DNA of 12,851 nucleotides from an archaeon. GTDB taxonomy: Archaea > Asgardarchaeota > Hermodarchaeia > Hermodarchaeales > Hermodarchaeaceae. Shown piece by piece: positions 6,901 to 12,851 of this stretch. Location: positions 1-12,851 of the forward strand of contig JABXGV010000147.1 in the NCBI GenBank assembly GCA_016550485.1, written 5' to 3'. The notes beneath the pieces are model-generated. The model had not been told where the DNA came from and ran no database searches. It saw nothing but the letters and a program-made list of their open reading frames with translations. Position numbers and translations under genes: made by a program. Position 1 is the first letter of the stretch. Each line of letters begins with the position of its first letter.

Positions 6901-9382
6901 CTACTATCATGATGTTGGTCACGAACTTGGCCTCTGGGCTAGCCTCCAAGTCACCGTCACTATCCGCCTCTACAAACGCGTCGACTGGAACTGGTTCACC
7001 TTCTACCAGTACAGCTCCCTCGAAGCACCTGCACCACCTTACGTTTACCCTGCAGCGTGGAACGTGACTGTTACCATCCCTGCGACTATAATGCCCGGTA
7101 TTTACGAGGGATTTCTCAAGGCTACGAAAGGCACCGTGAGCCGCTACTATCCAGTGACGGTCCGTGTGGACGGGGATGTAGATCCTGGCGATAGCCTTAC
7201 GTGGGGTAATACAGACGGACATCCCTACGATAACGGCGCTATTACTGGTGCCCTCAACTGGGATGGCAGCCAGGCTTCGGGTGAATGGCGCTTTTACTGT
7301 GTGAACATCACTGACGACCGCGAGGCCTCTACCCCTCGATTCACTACTAGTTGGGTGATGATAAATGTCACATGGGATGACCCTAACACCTGTATTGATG
7401 TCTATAGTCTTATGACAGGGTACGGTAACAGAGCGTATCAGGGTGGAGGTGTCCAGTCGGTCACGGACTATCAGGCGGGTGGACGATGGAATGGAACTCC
7501 TTCGTGGAGTCAGCAGAATGTCCTCCTCACTGATTTCAATGATGCTTGGGCTCAGTACCCGACAAGCTCTGCGGGCCTCCGTGGCTATTTGATGATTTGC
7601 TTACACGTCTCGGGGTATGGTGGCACCTACATTCCAGAGAACTTCACCATTAGTGTCAGCCCCGTCAATAATGCCACGCAACTCAGCGGTCAAAGTCTTC
7701 CGGGTCCCACCGCTCAGGTTAACGCTTCCAGCCACGGGAATGCAGCGGTCACCGAGGACAGCGTGTGGATTGGGCCGCACGTAACCTTGAACGCCAGCTG
7801 GGAACCTCTAAGCGTAGCGGGATTTCCCACACTCCAGATTCGGCAGACCATCATTGAATTGTTCGACCCTCTAGAACAAGAACACTACGGCACTATCACC
7901 AGCGGCTTTGTGGGCGGCTGGAACCCTGACTTGAATCCTCTGGAAGCCTACGACTACGTGGACCTCCGCGAAGGCGATGAGGTCTATATTGAGCTAGAGT
8001 GTGGCACCTGGACAGCAGGTGAAGGCAGCTCTTTGTCCCACCAAAGCACCGACGACATCGACATCCTCGTATGGGCCCCCGGTGTGGCGCACACTTACGC
8101 TAACAGCTTGACAGGGGCACAAAGCGTTTCAAGCGCCAATCCTGAGATTGGTACCTTCATTGCCCCAGTGACTGGTAACTATACCATTGGCCTCGACTGG
8201 TACAGCGGCGCCCAACCTATGGGGTGGCGCTGCTATGTGCATGCGATAAGCCTGACCAGTACCGCTCAAGGTGGATTGTGGGCAGAAATCGACACCCAGG
8301 ATACAGGAAGGAATGGTCAATACGATATCCGAGTTCAAGTGATTACAGGAACAAGTCTCGACGAAGACCCCCTCTTCTCGACCTTCTTCATTCCAAACGT
8401 GACGGTTGTCAACTTCTTTCCCCCCACCGTCACGGTGACCTCGCCTAATGGAGGAGAAGGCTTTGGCTGTGATCCCATCACGATCACGTGGACAGCCAGT
8501 GACCCCAACCTTGAGGAGACCCTCCACTTCTCCGTCGAGGTGAGTAATGACTCGGGCACAACCTGGAAGGAGATTGTGAGTAGCACAACGCAACAGTTCG
8601 CTGTCTGGGACCCGCAACATCCGACTTCAGGGTTCCCACCCGGTATCAGTTTTTACGTCCGGGTCAACGTCACGGACGACATGTTTACCAGTAGCGATAC
8701 CTCAGATGGACTTTTCACTGTGACCGGTGTGCACTGGATATCCCCCCCTACAGATCACGTGGTCGAGCTAGGCGCAGCGCTCCACCATAGCGTCGAGGCT
8801 ACCTCGATTCTAGGAATTCTCGGCTACTCGGTGAACGACAGCAGGTTCACCATCAATACCCTTGGGGAAATTACTTTCGTCACCGTACTCCCCGTCGGTC
8901 GCTATCCCCTAGAAATACGCGCCTATGACCCCTATTCGAACTATTGCACCGCAACAATCACCATCACCGTCCAAGATACGACACCCCCTAGCTGGGTGGG
9001 CACCCCCACTGACCAAGTACTAGACTACGGAACCGCGTTAGACTACCAACTCCAAGCTTATGACTTATCCGGCATTGCCCTTTGGACCATTAATGATACG
9101 CTCCACTTCAGCATCAGCAGCACTGGTCGGCTGACCAGTGGTGATACGCTCAACCTAGGCAGCTACGGCCTGAATGTCACAGTGAGCGATCCCTACGGAA
9201 ACGCCCTTAGTGCCCTATTCACCGTTACAGTAGGTTGGGGCGCCACGCCACCAGACACCCTCCCACCAGGACTAATCCTACTCGTTGCCGGCGGTGTCTG
9301 TATCGCCATATTCATCACCGTGGTGCTCATCCTCTACTATTGGCGTCGAAGGAAAGGCCCTGGCAAGGCTGCCCTCTCCTAG
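3992..9382 (+). CDS. Giant surface S8 (subtilisin/pyrolysin-like) protease, membrane-anchored
   Basis: The 1796-residue protein starts with a signal peptide (basic RTHARARIR, hydrophobic core about 14-28), then an I9-like propeptide (about 70-165). The S8 catalytic domain covers about 175-740: Asp203 in ICDTGTD, His416 in HDGHGTSTAG, oxyanion Asn581 in VVSAGNAGPG and Ser676 in GGTSQAAPIAAG. All key residues are present, so it should be active. The Asp-His distance of 213 residues is far longer than in subtilisin and recalls pyrolysin-like enzymes. Later come a fibronectin/Ig-like beta region (about 985-1065), a PPC-like beta domain (about 1318-1420), an Ig-like domain with SPNGGE (about 1476-1577) and two cadherin-like repeats (about 1580-1660 and 1662-1752). 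A TM helix (1761-1783) and the tail YWRRRKGPGK follow, giving an outside-facing enzyme. Calcium-loop-like motifs lie at 368-376 and 920-928. N-x-S/T sites are abundant. Confidence 0.93.
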   Translation: MGRTHARARIRGGSLAVAVILVCAILAGTPTLHLAPHNPDRANFTSWQSSPSPDVRESPTQEPGSRSDPLAKIHANLRGWLNTGRIPDSLRHRDREVAVLLTALAHTDIDELANHMTIRQVFRYDSGLLIQGFIPTRRDLLILNAMDQVGYILGDEHIPSQTSTPSPLPVTDQYQVQRIIENQKVQASFPEINGTDVVIGICDTGTDFGVTDLATAYHVNSSGFPTSFDPGGTGLAITNYTLPAVGSWLLTEGLDFAMWHGENHTIYMSNSDYGVYTENTTVSGITSQSGLYKVGMHVQQGDITQLFIFLLADETTSAVYDSLYVDWETSWALTADYNSIPTSIVADWDFSNNARHRWGDGTELLADDLDGDGYNDFSMGCLANTFDLFNITSGDLVCGIDAVGRGVALMYDHDGHGTSTAGSAAGRGVQPFDVYGNSTLQTLPGVAPSAKVMALKILTYGDIINAWFWGAGYRPTTYDYHLWSEWDHCGYFSGWDFSNQAHILSNSWGWPDQFFTTPYDYIWGCDWFSYTMDFLSTGGITYVYENATGWTWIDSPGGPDTTHTIAGQIMPAPLFVVSAGNAGPGYGTQGSPNSVTSLIVGASTTSHYAQPIYNNDSSLGHQPYDQIADFSSNGPTPTSLPKPDVVAPGAYAFDITALHFAAGNGNNTWTVFGGTSQAAPIAAGVAALVFQALAYPATPPSGESQGVVKSIIKAGANDLQQPALRQGAGRVNAFRAVCIALGNDTTDGASDYLLSLRSDYTFAHYGDVHPSTWWRSWYMSMFYGDLLGLPYQEDSLYHPGASVGANRAWFDAGFTTHSMMPGQSRWINVTAATPGSLAVDSLDAVWFELLNESTQIFLSTSVDTTYPLFADGHFDTSFMNQFMNDADYAVIHLAYSQGSFETLYDFSGHANSVYLHDWNDTNNNDAIDLQGSGSHGEVRLVMWGASATNVHQIHVGNPGAHWYGNHNATIYYHDVGHELGLWASLQVTVTIRLYKRVDWNWFTFYQYSSLEAPAPPYVYPAAWNVTVTIPATIMPGIYEGFLKATKGTVSRYYPVTVRVDGDVDPGDSLTWGNTDGHPYDNGAITGALNWDGSQASGEWRFYCVNITDDREASTPRFTTSWVMINVTWDDPNTCIDVYSLMTGYGNRAYQGGGVQSVTDYQAGGRWNGTPSWSQQNVLLTDFNDAWAQYPTSSAGLRGYLMICLHVSGYGGTYIPENFTISVSPVNNATQLSGQSLPGPTAQVNASSHGNAAVTEDSVWIGPHVTLNASWEPLSVAGFPTLQIRQTIIELFDPLEQEHYGTITSGFVGGWNPDLNPLEAYDYVDLREGDEVYIELECGTWTAGEGSSLSHQSTDDIDILVWAPGVAHTYANSLTGAQSVSSANPEIGTFIAPVTGNYTIGLDWYSGAQPMGWRCYVHAISLTSTAQGGLWAEIDTQDTGRNGQYDIRVQVITGTSLDEDPLFSTFFIPNVTVVNFFPPTVTVTSPNGGEGFGCDPITITWTASDPNLEETLHFSVEVSNDSGTTWKEIVSSTTQQFAVWDPQHPTSGFPPGISFYVRVNVTDDMFTSSDTSDGLFTVTGVHWISPPTDHVVELGAALHHSVEATSILGILGYSVNDSRFTINTLGEITFVTVLPVGRYPLEIRAYDPYSNYCTATITITVQDTTPPSWVGTPTDQVLDYGTALDYQLQAYDLSGIALWTINDTLHFSISSTGRLTSGDTLNLGSYGLNVTVSDPYGNALSALFTVTVGWGATPPDTLPPGLILLVAGGVCIAIFITVVLILYYWRRRKGPGKAALS

Positions 9383-9413
9383 CTTCTCTCACCCAGCGTT
9401 GATACGACCTAAG

Positions 9414-9920
9414 CTAGGTCCATTTGATGCGCTCACAGTCCCACTCGCGGAGGGCGAGGGCGAGTTCCCCGATGTGGTAACTGTTGTGCCGGAGCAGATA
9501 TTGGTACTTTTCTAGGATAGATGCGAACCAGTGAAACCCGTCCTGCTCGAGTAGGCTCGCGTCAGTGTAGGCAGCCAGAGCTGTTTCGACGTGCACTTCC
9601 ATCTCCTTAAGGTATGCGGTCATATCCTCCTTTGTGAGCAACTCGGCTGCTTCCTGGGCTGTCATCTTCTCCCACCAATCCTCTGTACCCAGGCGTGTGC
9701 CCCACTTCATCCCTTCCGGTGTCTCCCGTGAATAAAAGGCCGCGGTCTCGATCACATGGTACACTCGAAGTGAATAACACCAGTTCTCCTTCCCCCGCGT
9801 CCAGCACTCACTGGGCACCTTGTCAATGGCCTGGCGGAGCATATCCCATGTCCCCTTGAACTGCCTTGCTAAGGACTTGGCAATTTCACTCTTGATCTTT
9901 CCATACCTCTTCTCTGACAT
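9414..9920 (-). CDS. DinB-like four-helix-bundle protein, putative metal-binding
   Basis: This 168-residue protein fits the DinB/YfiT-like fold in length and helix pattern. Candidate metal ligands are His55 in LRVYHVIETA, and His145 and His149 in LLRHNSYHIGELALALREW, matching the usual spaced His triad of the superfamily. Known members are metal-dependent thiol transferases or related enzymes that handle low-molecular-weight thiols; the substrate here is unknown. I chose the ATG at 9920 because GGTGAAG lies just upstream on the minus strand. The open frame runs a further 534 bases upstream, but that part overlaps the toroid gene and is Pro/Arg-rich shadow. It follows the second toroid gene by 80 bases on the same strand, so it is probably the last gene of that operon, and it is convergent with the protease, 31 bases apart. 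Confidence 0.8.
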   Translation of the reverse strand: MSEKRYGKIKSEIAKSLARQFKGTWDMLRQAIDKVPSECWTRGKENWCYSLRVYHVIETAAFYSRETPEGMKWGTRLGTEDWWEKMTAQEAAELLTKEDMTAYLKEMEVHVETALAAYTDASLLEQDGFHWFASILEKYQYLLRHNSYHIGELALALREWDCERIKWT

Positions 9921-10000
9921 AGACTTCACCACAGTGCATGGGCGTCTTCTAAAGACAGAGGAGAAACAAGGGTTGAAAACTGTGTCGATTACCCGCTGAA

Positions 10001-10927
10001 TTAGCCCTTGGTGATGCGGAGCCCGCGGAGGGTCAGCCAGGGACTGCCAGTGCCCTTCCCACGTTGGCGGGTTTCGAGCTGGAGGGGCCACACCTTCCGG
10101 ATGTACTGCGGCTTCCAAGTCACTCCATCCACGCAGCGGTCCCCAATCACCCGTAGCGTTTTGCTGAGTTCGGGATGGCGTTTCACGCCGCTCACGGCGA
10201 GGGCTTCGGCGGCCTCGAAGATGCTGGCTTGGAAGGAGCGGAAATAGCCGAACTTGAACCAGTTCGTGTTGGGACGGGGGCGGCTGCGGGGGAAATCCGC
10301 CTCGGACAGGTTGTAGAAGAGGAGGAAGTTCTGCACGTTCTCTAGAACTCGCTGGTACTGGCTGGTCCGCCAATTGGTGGGGAACTTGTTCAGCCAGTGC
10401 AGGGTTTTCACCATCACATAGGCGCAGGGGGTTTCGTCGGTGCGCACGGGGCATTCACCCTCCGCCCCCTCAATGAAGCTCAGATAGTCGAAGCATGCGG
10501 TCTTCACTGCCGGGTGCTCCGTAAATCCCAGCGCGAGGACGCCGTTCAGGAAGGCGGTGTTGGCACATTTCGGTTTTCTGCCCCCCGACGCGTTGAACAC
10601 CCCGTCGTCCTGGGGGAGCGCCCGGAAAGTGAAATCGATGGTCTCAACCAGTTGTGGGATCAAGGTACCGTTGAGACCTAGGTACCCGAAAAACGCCACG
10701 GCTTCGCCCAACGCGTAAATCCGGCGGCTATTCTGGGCGAGCCAGCGCCACGTTCCTTCCAGATGAGGCAACAGTTTCTCTTGTTGCGCAAGAAAGACGG
10801 AATCAGCGATATCGAGGCCTTCGATATCTCGGAGATAGAGCAAGGTGACAAAGTCTCGGACCTTGGGGTCCGGATATTCTAAGACGAACGCCTTTGCTCT
10901 AGCAGGGTCAAAGCCGGGTATTTCCAT
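10001..10927 (-). CDS. Alpha/alpha-toroid (prenyltransferase/terpenoid-cyclase-like) repeat protein, copy 2
   Basis: This 308-residue, helix-rich protein has no signal peptide or TM segment. Repeating motifs such as GGRKPKCANTAFLNGVLALG, CPVRTDETPCAYVMVKTLHW, IFEAAEALAVSG and DRCVDGVTWK, with the ending SPWLTLRGLR, recall the alpha/alpha-toroid superfamily of squalene cyclases and prenyltransferase beta subunits. The cyclase DxDD motif and the D-x-C..H zinc set of protein prenyltransferases are not seen, so no reaction is assigned. Its only cysteines are 121, 145, 159, 168 and 265. The ATG at 10927 is preceded by AAGGCGG and aligns with the paralogue's start (both MEIP.FD); the frame runs further upstream over the paralogue's end but has no other good start. 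It lies 26 bases after the paralogue's stop. Confidence 0.78.
   Translation of the reverse strand: MEIPGFDPARAKAFVLEYPDPKVRDFVTLLYLRDIEGLDIADSVFLAQQEKLLPHLEGTWRWLAQNSRRIYALGEAVAFFGYLGLNGTLIPQLVETIDFTFRALPQDDGVFNASGGRKPKCANTAFLNGVLALGFTEHPAVKTACFDYLSFIEGAEGECPVRTDETPCAYVMVKTLHWLNKFPTNWRTSQYQRVLENVQNFLLFYNLSEADFPRSRPRPNTNWFKFGYFRSFQASIFEAAEALAVSGVKRHPELSKTLRVIGDRCVDGVTWKPQYIRKVWPLQLETRQRGKGTGSPWLTLRGLRITKG
10182..10228 (-). repeat. 47-base identical segment shared with the upstream paralogue (copy in second toroid gene)
   Basis: This stretch matches 11144-11190 base for base, including synonymous positions. It encodes most of the peptide ASIFEAAEALAVSGVK in both proteins. Surrounding DNA is much more diverged, so the segment is unusually conserved for this gene pair. 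Confidence 0.8.
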
Positions 10928-10953
10928 GGAATCCGCCTTCCACGCATACCCGA

Positions 10954-11892
10954 CTACTTCGCGAGCGCTTGCGCGGTGCGAATCCCGCGGAGGGTCAGCC
11001 AGGGACTGCCCTTCGTGTCTACTTTCTTGAGAATCTCCATTTTCAACGGCCAGGATTTCCGGTCGTAGGTGGCTTTCCAAGTGACGCCATCCACACACAG
11101 GTCACCGATGACTTGGAGGGTTTCGCGGAGTTCCCGGTGGTCCTTCACGCCGCTCACGGCGAGGGCTTCGGCGGCCTCGAAGATGCTGGCCTGGAAGGCC
11201 CGGAAGAAGCCGAAGCGCATCCAGTTCTCATTCGGCTTGGACGCTTTCCGCGGGAAATCCGCCTGGGAGATATCGTACGAGAGTAAATACTCTTGGATGT
11301 TCTGGAGGACCCGCTTGTAACGTTTCGTCCGCCACTTCTGGGGGAACAGGTTCAAGAGATTCAGAGTCTTGACGAGGACGTAGGCGCATTGGCTCCCGTC
11401 AGTCCGGATTTGGCATAACCCCTCATTGTTCTCGATGTGTTCGAGCCACTCCATACACGCCTCCTCCATCTCGGGATGTTTGGCAAATCCCAGCTTCAGG
11501 GCGGCAGCTAGGAAAATCGTGTTCGCGCACTTCATTTTCTTGCCGCCACTGGAGGTAAACCCGTGCTCATCCCGGGGCAGCTTCTCAAAGGCTTCGTCGA
11601 TGTTATCATCAATCTGGGGAATCACCGTCCCATTCAGGCCTAGATACGCAAAGTAGGATAGGGACTCGCTCAGGACAAAGATGCGGTGACTGTTCAGCTC
11701 CAACCAAGTGTCTAGGGCATAGGAAAGCTGGGGGATGAGCTTCTCCTGGTGCGCCAGAAACTTCGGGTCCGAGATGGACATGCCATTAACATCTCTCAGG
11801 TAGAGGAGCTGGGCAAACTCCTGGACGAAGGGCACCTGATAGTTCCAGACATACTGCTTGGCTTTTTCAATGTCAAAATTCGGGATTTCCAA
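10954..11892 (-). CDS. Alpha/alpha-toroid (prenyltransferase/terpenoid-cyclase-like) repeat protein, copy 1
   Basis: This 312-residue paralogue aligns along its whole length with the next gene, with about half the residues identical by eye. The same landmarks occur: YLGLNGTVIPQ, SSGGKKMKCANT, CQIRTDGSQCAYVLVKTL, IFEAAEALAVSGVK, DLCVDGVTWK and SPWLTLRGIR. Its cysteines are 122, 146, 160, 169 and 266, exactly the five of its partner. I chose the TTG at 11892 over the in-frame GTG at 11907: GGAGTG (11905-11900) sits seven bases before the TTG, nothing suitable precedes the GTG, and the TTG gives MEIPNFD, matching MEIPGFD in the partner. With the GTG, five residues including two extra cysteines would be added. 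It is the first gene of a probable operon with copy 2 and the DinB-like gene. Function is unknown; a soluble toroid binding a hydrophobic or metal cofactor is possible. Confidence 0.78.
   Translation of the reverse strand: MEIPNFDIEKAKQYVWNYQVPFVQEFAQLLYLRDVNGMSISDPKFLAHQEKLIPQLSYALDTWLELNSHRIFVLSESLSYFAYLGLNGTVIPQIDDNIDEAFEKLPRDEHGFTSSGGKKMKCANTIFLAAALKLGFAKHPEMEEACMEWLEHIENNEGLCQIRTDGSQCAYVLVKTLNLLNLFPQKWRTKRYKRVLQNIQEYLLSYDISQADFPRKASKPNENWMRFGFFRAFQASIFEAAEALAVSGVKDHRELRETLQVIGDLCVDGVTWKATYDRKSWPLKMEILKKVDTKGSPWLTLRGIRTAQALAK
11144..11190 (-). repeat. 47-base identical segment shared with the downstream paralogue (copy in first toroid gene)
   Basis: This is the partner of the segment at 10182-10228. 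One mismatch follows it, and then seven more identical bases. Confidence 0.8.
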
Positions 11893-11899
11893 GGAACAA

Positions 11900-11905
11900 C
11901 ACTCC
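11900..11905 (-). promoter_or_regulatory. Ribosome binding site GGAGTG that decides the TTG start
   Basis: On the minus strand GGAGTG is followed by seven bases and then the TTG at 11892. It overlaps the alternative GTG start codon region, which argues against that start. Confidence 0.55.
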
Positions 11906-11944
11906 ACTTGCTAGCATAAGACAAAAACAATGATTACACAACTG

Positions 11945-11952
11945 CTTTTAAC
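11945..11952. promoter_or_regulatory. TATA-like element in the toroid/methyltransferase divergent spacer
   Basis: CTTTTAAC on the plus strand reads GTTAAAAG on the minus strand, where it is preceded by GGCAAA, a BRE-like purine-rich stretch. On the minus strand it lies about 53 bases before the TTG at 11892, leaving room for a short leader with the ribosome site. On the plus strand it lies about 27 bases before the ATG at 11979, which would give a nearly leaderless transcript. One or both directions may use it. Confidence 0.4.
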
Positions 11953-11978
11953 TTTGCCACATATCCATAACCGCCACG

Positions 11979-12515
11979 ATGTCCCGCCTCAGCCACCTCA
12001 AAGCCATACTCTCCCTCCCCATCATGGTGACCCTAGTCGTTCCCGCGATTATACTAATCCTCACTTGGGCAAGTGGTCTCCCTTGGCTTATCCTATATCC
12101 CCTCAGCCTTTTGTCACTCATTTCAGGAGTTCCCTGCCTTGTGGTAGGCCTACTCTTAGTGTACAAGACGAACCAGCTCTTCGCCTCCGTGGGCCAAGGC
12201 ACCCTCTCCCCCTGGGACCCACCCAAGCACTTCGTGGTCGTTGGGGTCTACCGCCATGTCCGGAACCCCATGATCCTTGGTGTACTGCTCGTCCTGCTTG
12301 GGGAAGCCCTCCTCTTCGGGTCCATTCCTCTCTTCTTATGGGTCCTCTTCTTCTGGGTTGCCAACCACGTCCACTTCATCAGAACCGAGGAACCCGCCCT
12401 CGTTGAACGCTTTGGCGACGAATACCTCCGCTACAAAGCCCATGTTCCCCGATGGATTCCCCGGTTAAAACCCTGGGAACTTAGTACTGAGACAAATAAT
12501 CCATACTCTGACTAA
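11979..12515 (+). CDS. ICMT/PEMT-family integral membrane methyltransferase
   Basis: This 178-residue protein has hydrophobic helices at about 11-31, 36-62, 97-113 and 115-133. It carries the C-terminal signature of the isoprenylcysteine carboxyl methyltransferase / phospholipid methyltransferase superfamily: GVYRHVRNPMILG (89-101), paired acidic residues E137-E138, then ERFGDEYLRYKAHVPRWIPR (143-162). In the family this region binds S-adenosylmethionine at the membrane face. The natural substrate is not readable; prenylcysteine, a lipid headgroup or a small hydrophobic molecule are options. No good ribosome site precedes the ATG, fitting the possible leaderless promoter at 11945. It is divergent from the toroid operon and convergent with the small membrane protein, with only seven bases between stops. 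Confidence 0.85.
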   Translation: MSRLSHLKAILSLPIMVTLVVPAIILILTWASGLPWLILYPLSLLSLISGVPCLVVGLLLVYKTNQLFASVGQGTLSPWDPPKHFVVVGVYRHVRNPMILGVLLVLLGEALLFGSIPLFLWVLFFWVANHVHFIRTEEPALVERFGDEYLRYKAHVPRWIPRLKPWELSTETNNPYSD

Positions 12516-12522
12516 TATCGGT

Positions 12523-12738
12523 CTAGCTCCGCTCTCGTGACTGGAGGTAATAGGCGAGTCCCATAAAACACCCACCAATGATCATAAATACAACCCCAAT
12601 TATGACTAACCCAATCTTGTTTGGCACAAAGGGAATGAAGTCGGGTAGATAACCGAACTGAATCCCCTGCCCTACCTCGAAAACGATGATGCCAATCGCG
12701 ATAATGACGCATGCAATGTAATAGAGAACGCGCCTCAC
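12523..12738 (-). CDS. Small two-TM membrane protein, unknown function
   Basis: This 71-residue protein has two hydrophobic helices (about 4-24 and 41-65), joined by a short loop QGIQFGYLPDFIPFVPNK and ending in a polar YLQSRERS tail. The start is GTG at 12738, fixed by AGGAGGGAG about eight bases upstream and a TATA-like motif further up. The alternative frame at 12512-12850 is Cys/His/Arg-rich with no plausible fold and is rejected. No family is recognised; hairpin membrane proteins of this size often act as subunits or stress proteins, but nothing here says which. Confidence 0.7.
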   Translation of the reverse strand: MRRVLYYIACVIIAIGIIVFEVGQGIQFGYLPDFIPFVPNKIGLVIIGVVFMIIGGCFMGLAYYLQSRERS

Positions 12739-12743
12739 ACAGG

Positions 12744-12752
12744 CTCCCTCCT
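12744..12752 (-). promoter_or_regulatory. Strong ribosome binding site AGGAGGGAG
   Basis: On the minus strand AGGAGG is eight bases from the GTG at 12738. It makes the non-ATG start convincing. Confidence 0.7.
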
Positions 12753-12781
12753 GCTTGTTGACAAGGATATGCTCTTCTCTG

Positions 12782-12790
12782 GTTATAAGT
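12782..12790. promoter_or_regulatory. TATA-like element between small membrane protein and right-edge gene
   Basis: GTTATAAGT is nearly palindromic. On the minus strand it reads ACTTATAAC preceded by GAAA, a BRE-like stretch, about 44 bases from the GTG at 12738. On the plus strand it lies about 37 bases before the possible ATG at 12827. The minus-strand use is better supported. Confidence 0.5.
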
Positions 12791-12826
12791 TTTCAGTGTT
12801 GTAGCCCTCACAAAGACGGTGAAGAG

Positions 12827-12851
12827 ATGGAAAATAGACGAGTACTCCAAA
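12827..12851 (+). CDS. Possible start of a gene truncated by the right edge
   Basis: An ATG at 12827 preceded by GGTGA (12818-12822) opens a frame that begins MENRRVLQ and runs off the window. The upstream TATA-like motif at 12782-12790 is at a usable distance. Eight codons are too few to identify a product, and the frame may close just beyond the edge. Confidence 0.3.

Noticed and set aside
9407..9419. ACCTA-AGC-TAGGT hairpin between the protease and DinB-like stops.
   Set aside because: Five base pairs, no T-tract, and part of it is the DinB-like stop codon.
9921..10454. Upstream extension of the DinB-like frame to a 346-residue protein.
   Set aside because: It overlaps the toroid gene in another frame, is Pro/Arg/Gln-rich with no domain, and the ATG at 9920 has a good ribosome site.
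10808..10828. GATATCGA..TCGATATC inverted repeat with 5-base spacer.
   Set aside because: It lies inside a coding region and follows from the codons of DIEGLDI, so it is probably a coding coincidence.
10928..11098. Upstream extension of the second toroid gene to 365 residues.
   Set aside because: It overlaps the end of the first toroid gene, and alignment with the paralogue begins precisely at MEIPGFD.
12512..12850. 112-residue minus-strand frame at the right end.
   Set aside because: It is Cys/His/Arg-rich without a recognisable fold; the overlapping 71-residue frame is a clean two-TM protein with ribosome site and TATA.

Overview
The window reads as archaeal chromosomal DNA. The pointers are an F420-type luciferase-like oxidoreductase, TATA-box-like motifs at archaeal distances from starts, strong AGGAGG-type ribosome sites mixed with a possibly leaderless start, and a very large membrane-anchored S8 protease with tandem cadherin-like repeats and a basic tail. 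That protease layout, with a sensor-like membrane protein that has a histidine-kinase dimerisation hairpin but no ATPase domain, recalls Asgard lineages (Thorarchaeota-like). This assignment is from memory of protein styles and is not proven here. No rRNA, tRNA, CRISPR array, insertion sequence or phage module was seen.

Layout. (1) 2-2771, plus strand: the end of a multi-TM sensor-like protein, a helical protein joining an integrase-type SAM-like domain to a DUF4332/helix-hairpin-helix region, and an Eis-type GNAT acetyltransferase with an SCP2-like C-terminus. (2) 2786-3628, minus strand: an LLM-class F420-type oxidoreductase, convergent with the acetyltransferase. (3) 3629-3991: a 363-base divergent intergenic region with TATA-like motifs and an 8-bp inverted repeat 15 bases apart. 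(4) 3992-9382, plus strand: a 1796-residue secreted, membrane-anchored subtilisin-like protease. (5) 9414-11892, minus strand: a probable operon of two tandem paralogous alpha/alpha-toroid-like proteins followed by a DinB-like protein. (6) 11979-12515, plus strand: an ICMT/PEMT-type membrane methyltransferase, divergent from the toroid operon over about 86 bases. (7) 12523-12738, minus strand: a two-TM small protein with a good promoter and ribosome site, and a possible divergent gene start at the right edge.

How they may work together. The protease is a stand-alone surface enzyme. The toroid pair, DinB-like protein and divergent methyltransferase form the most intriguing neighbourhood. The two toroid proteins contain exactly five cysteines each, at matching positions, and share a 47-base identical DNA stretch despite roughly half-identical proteins. 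A role in thiol, metal or isoprenoid chemistry is possible but is only inference. The first three plus-strand genes show no clear common pathway.
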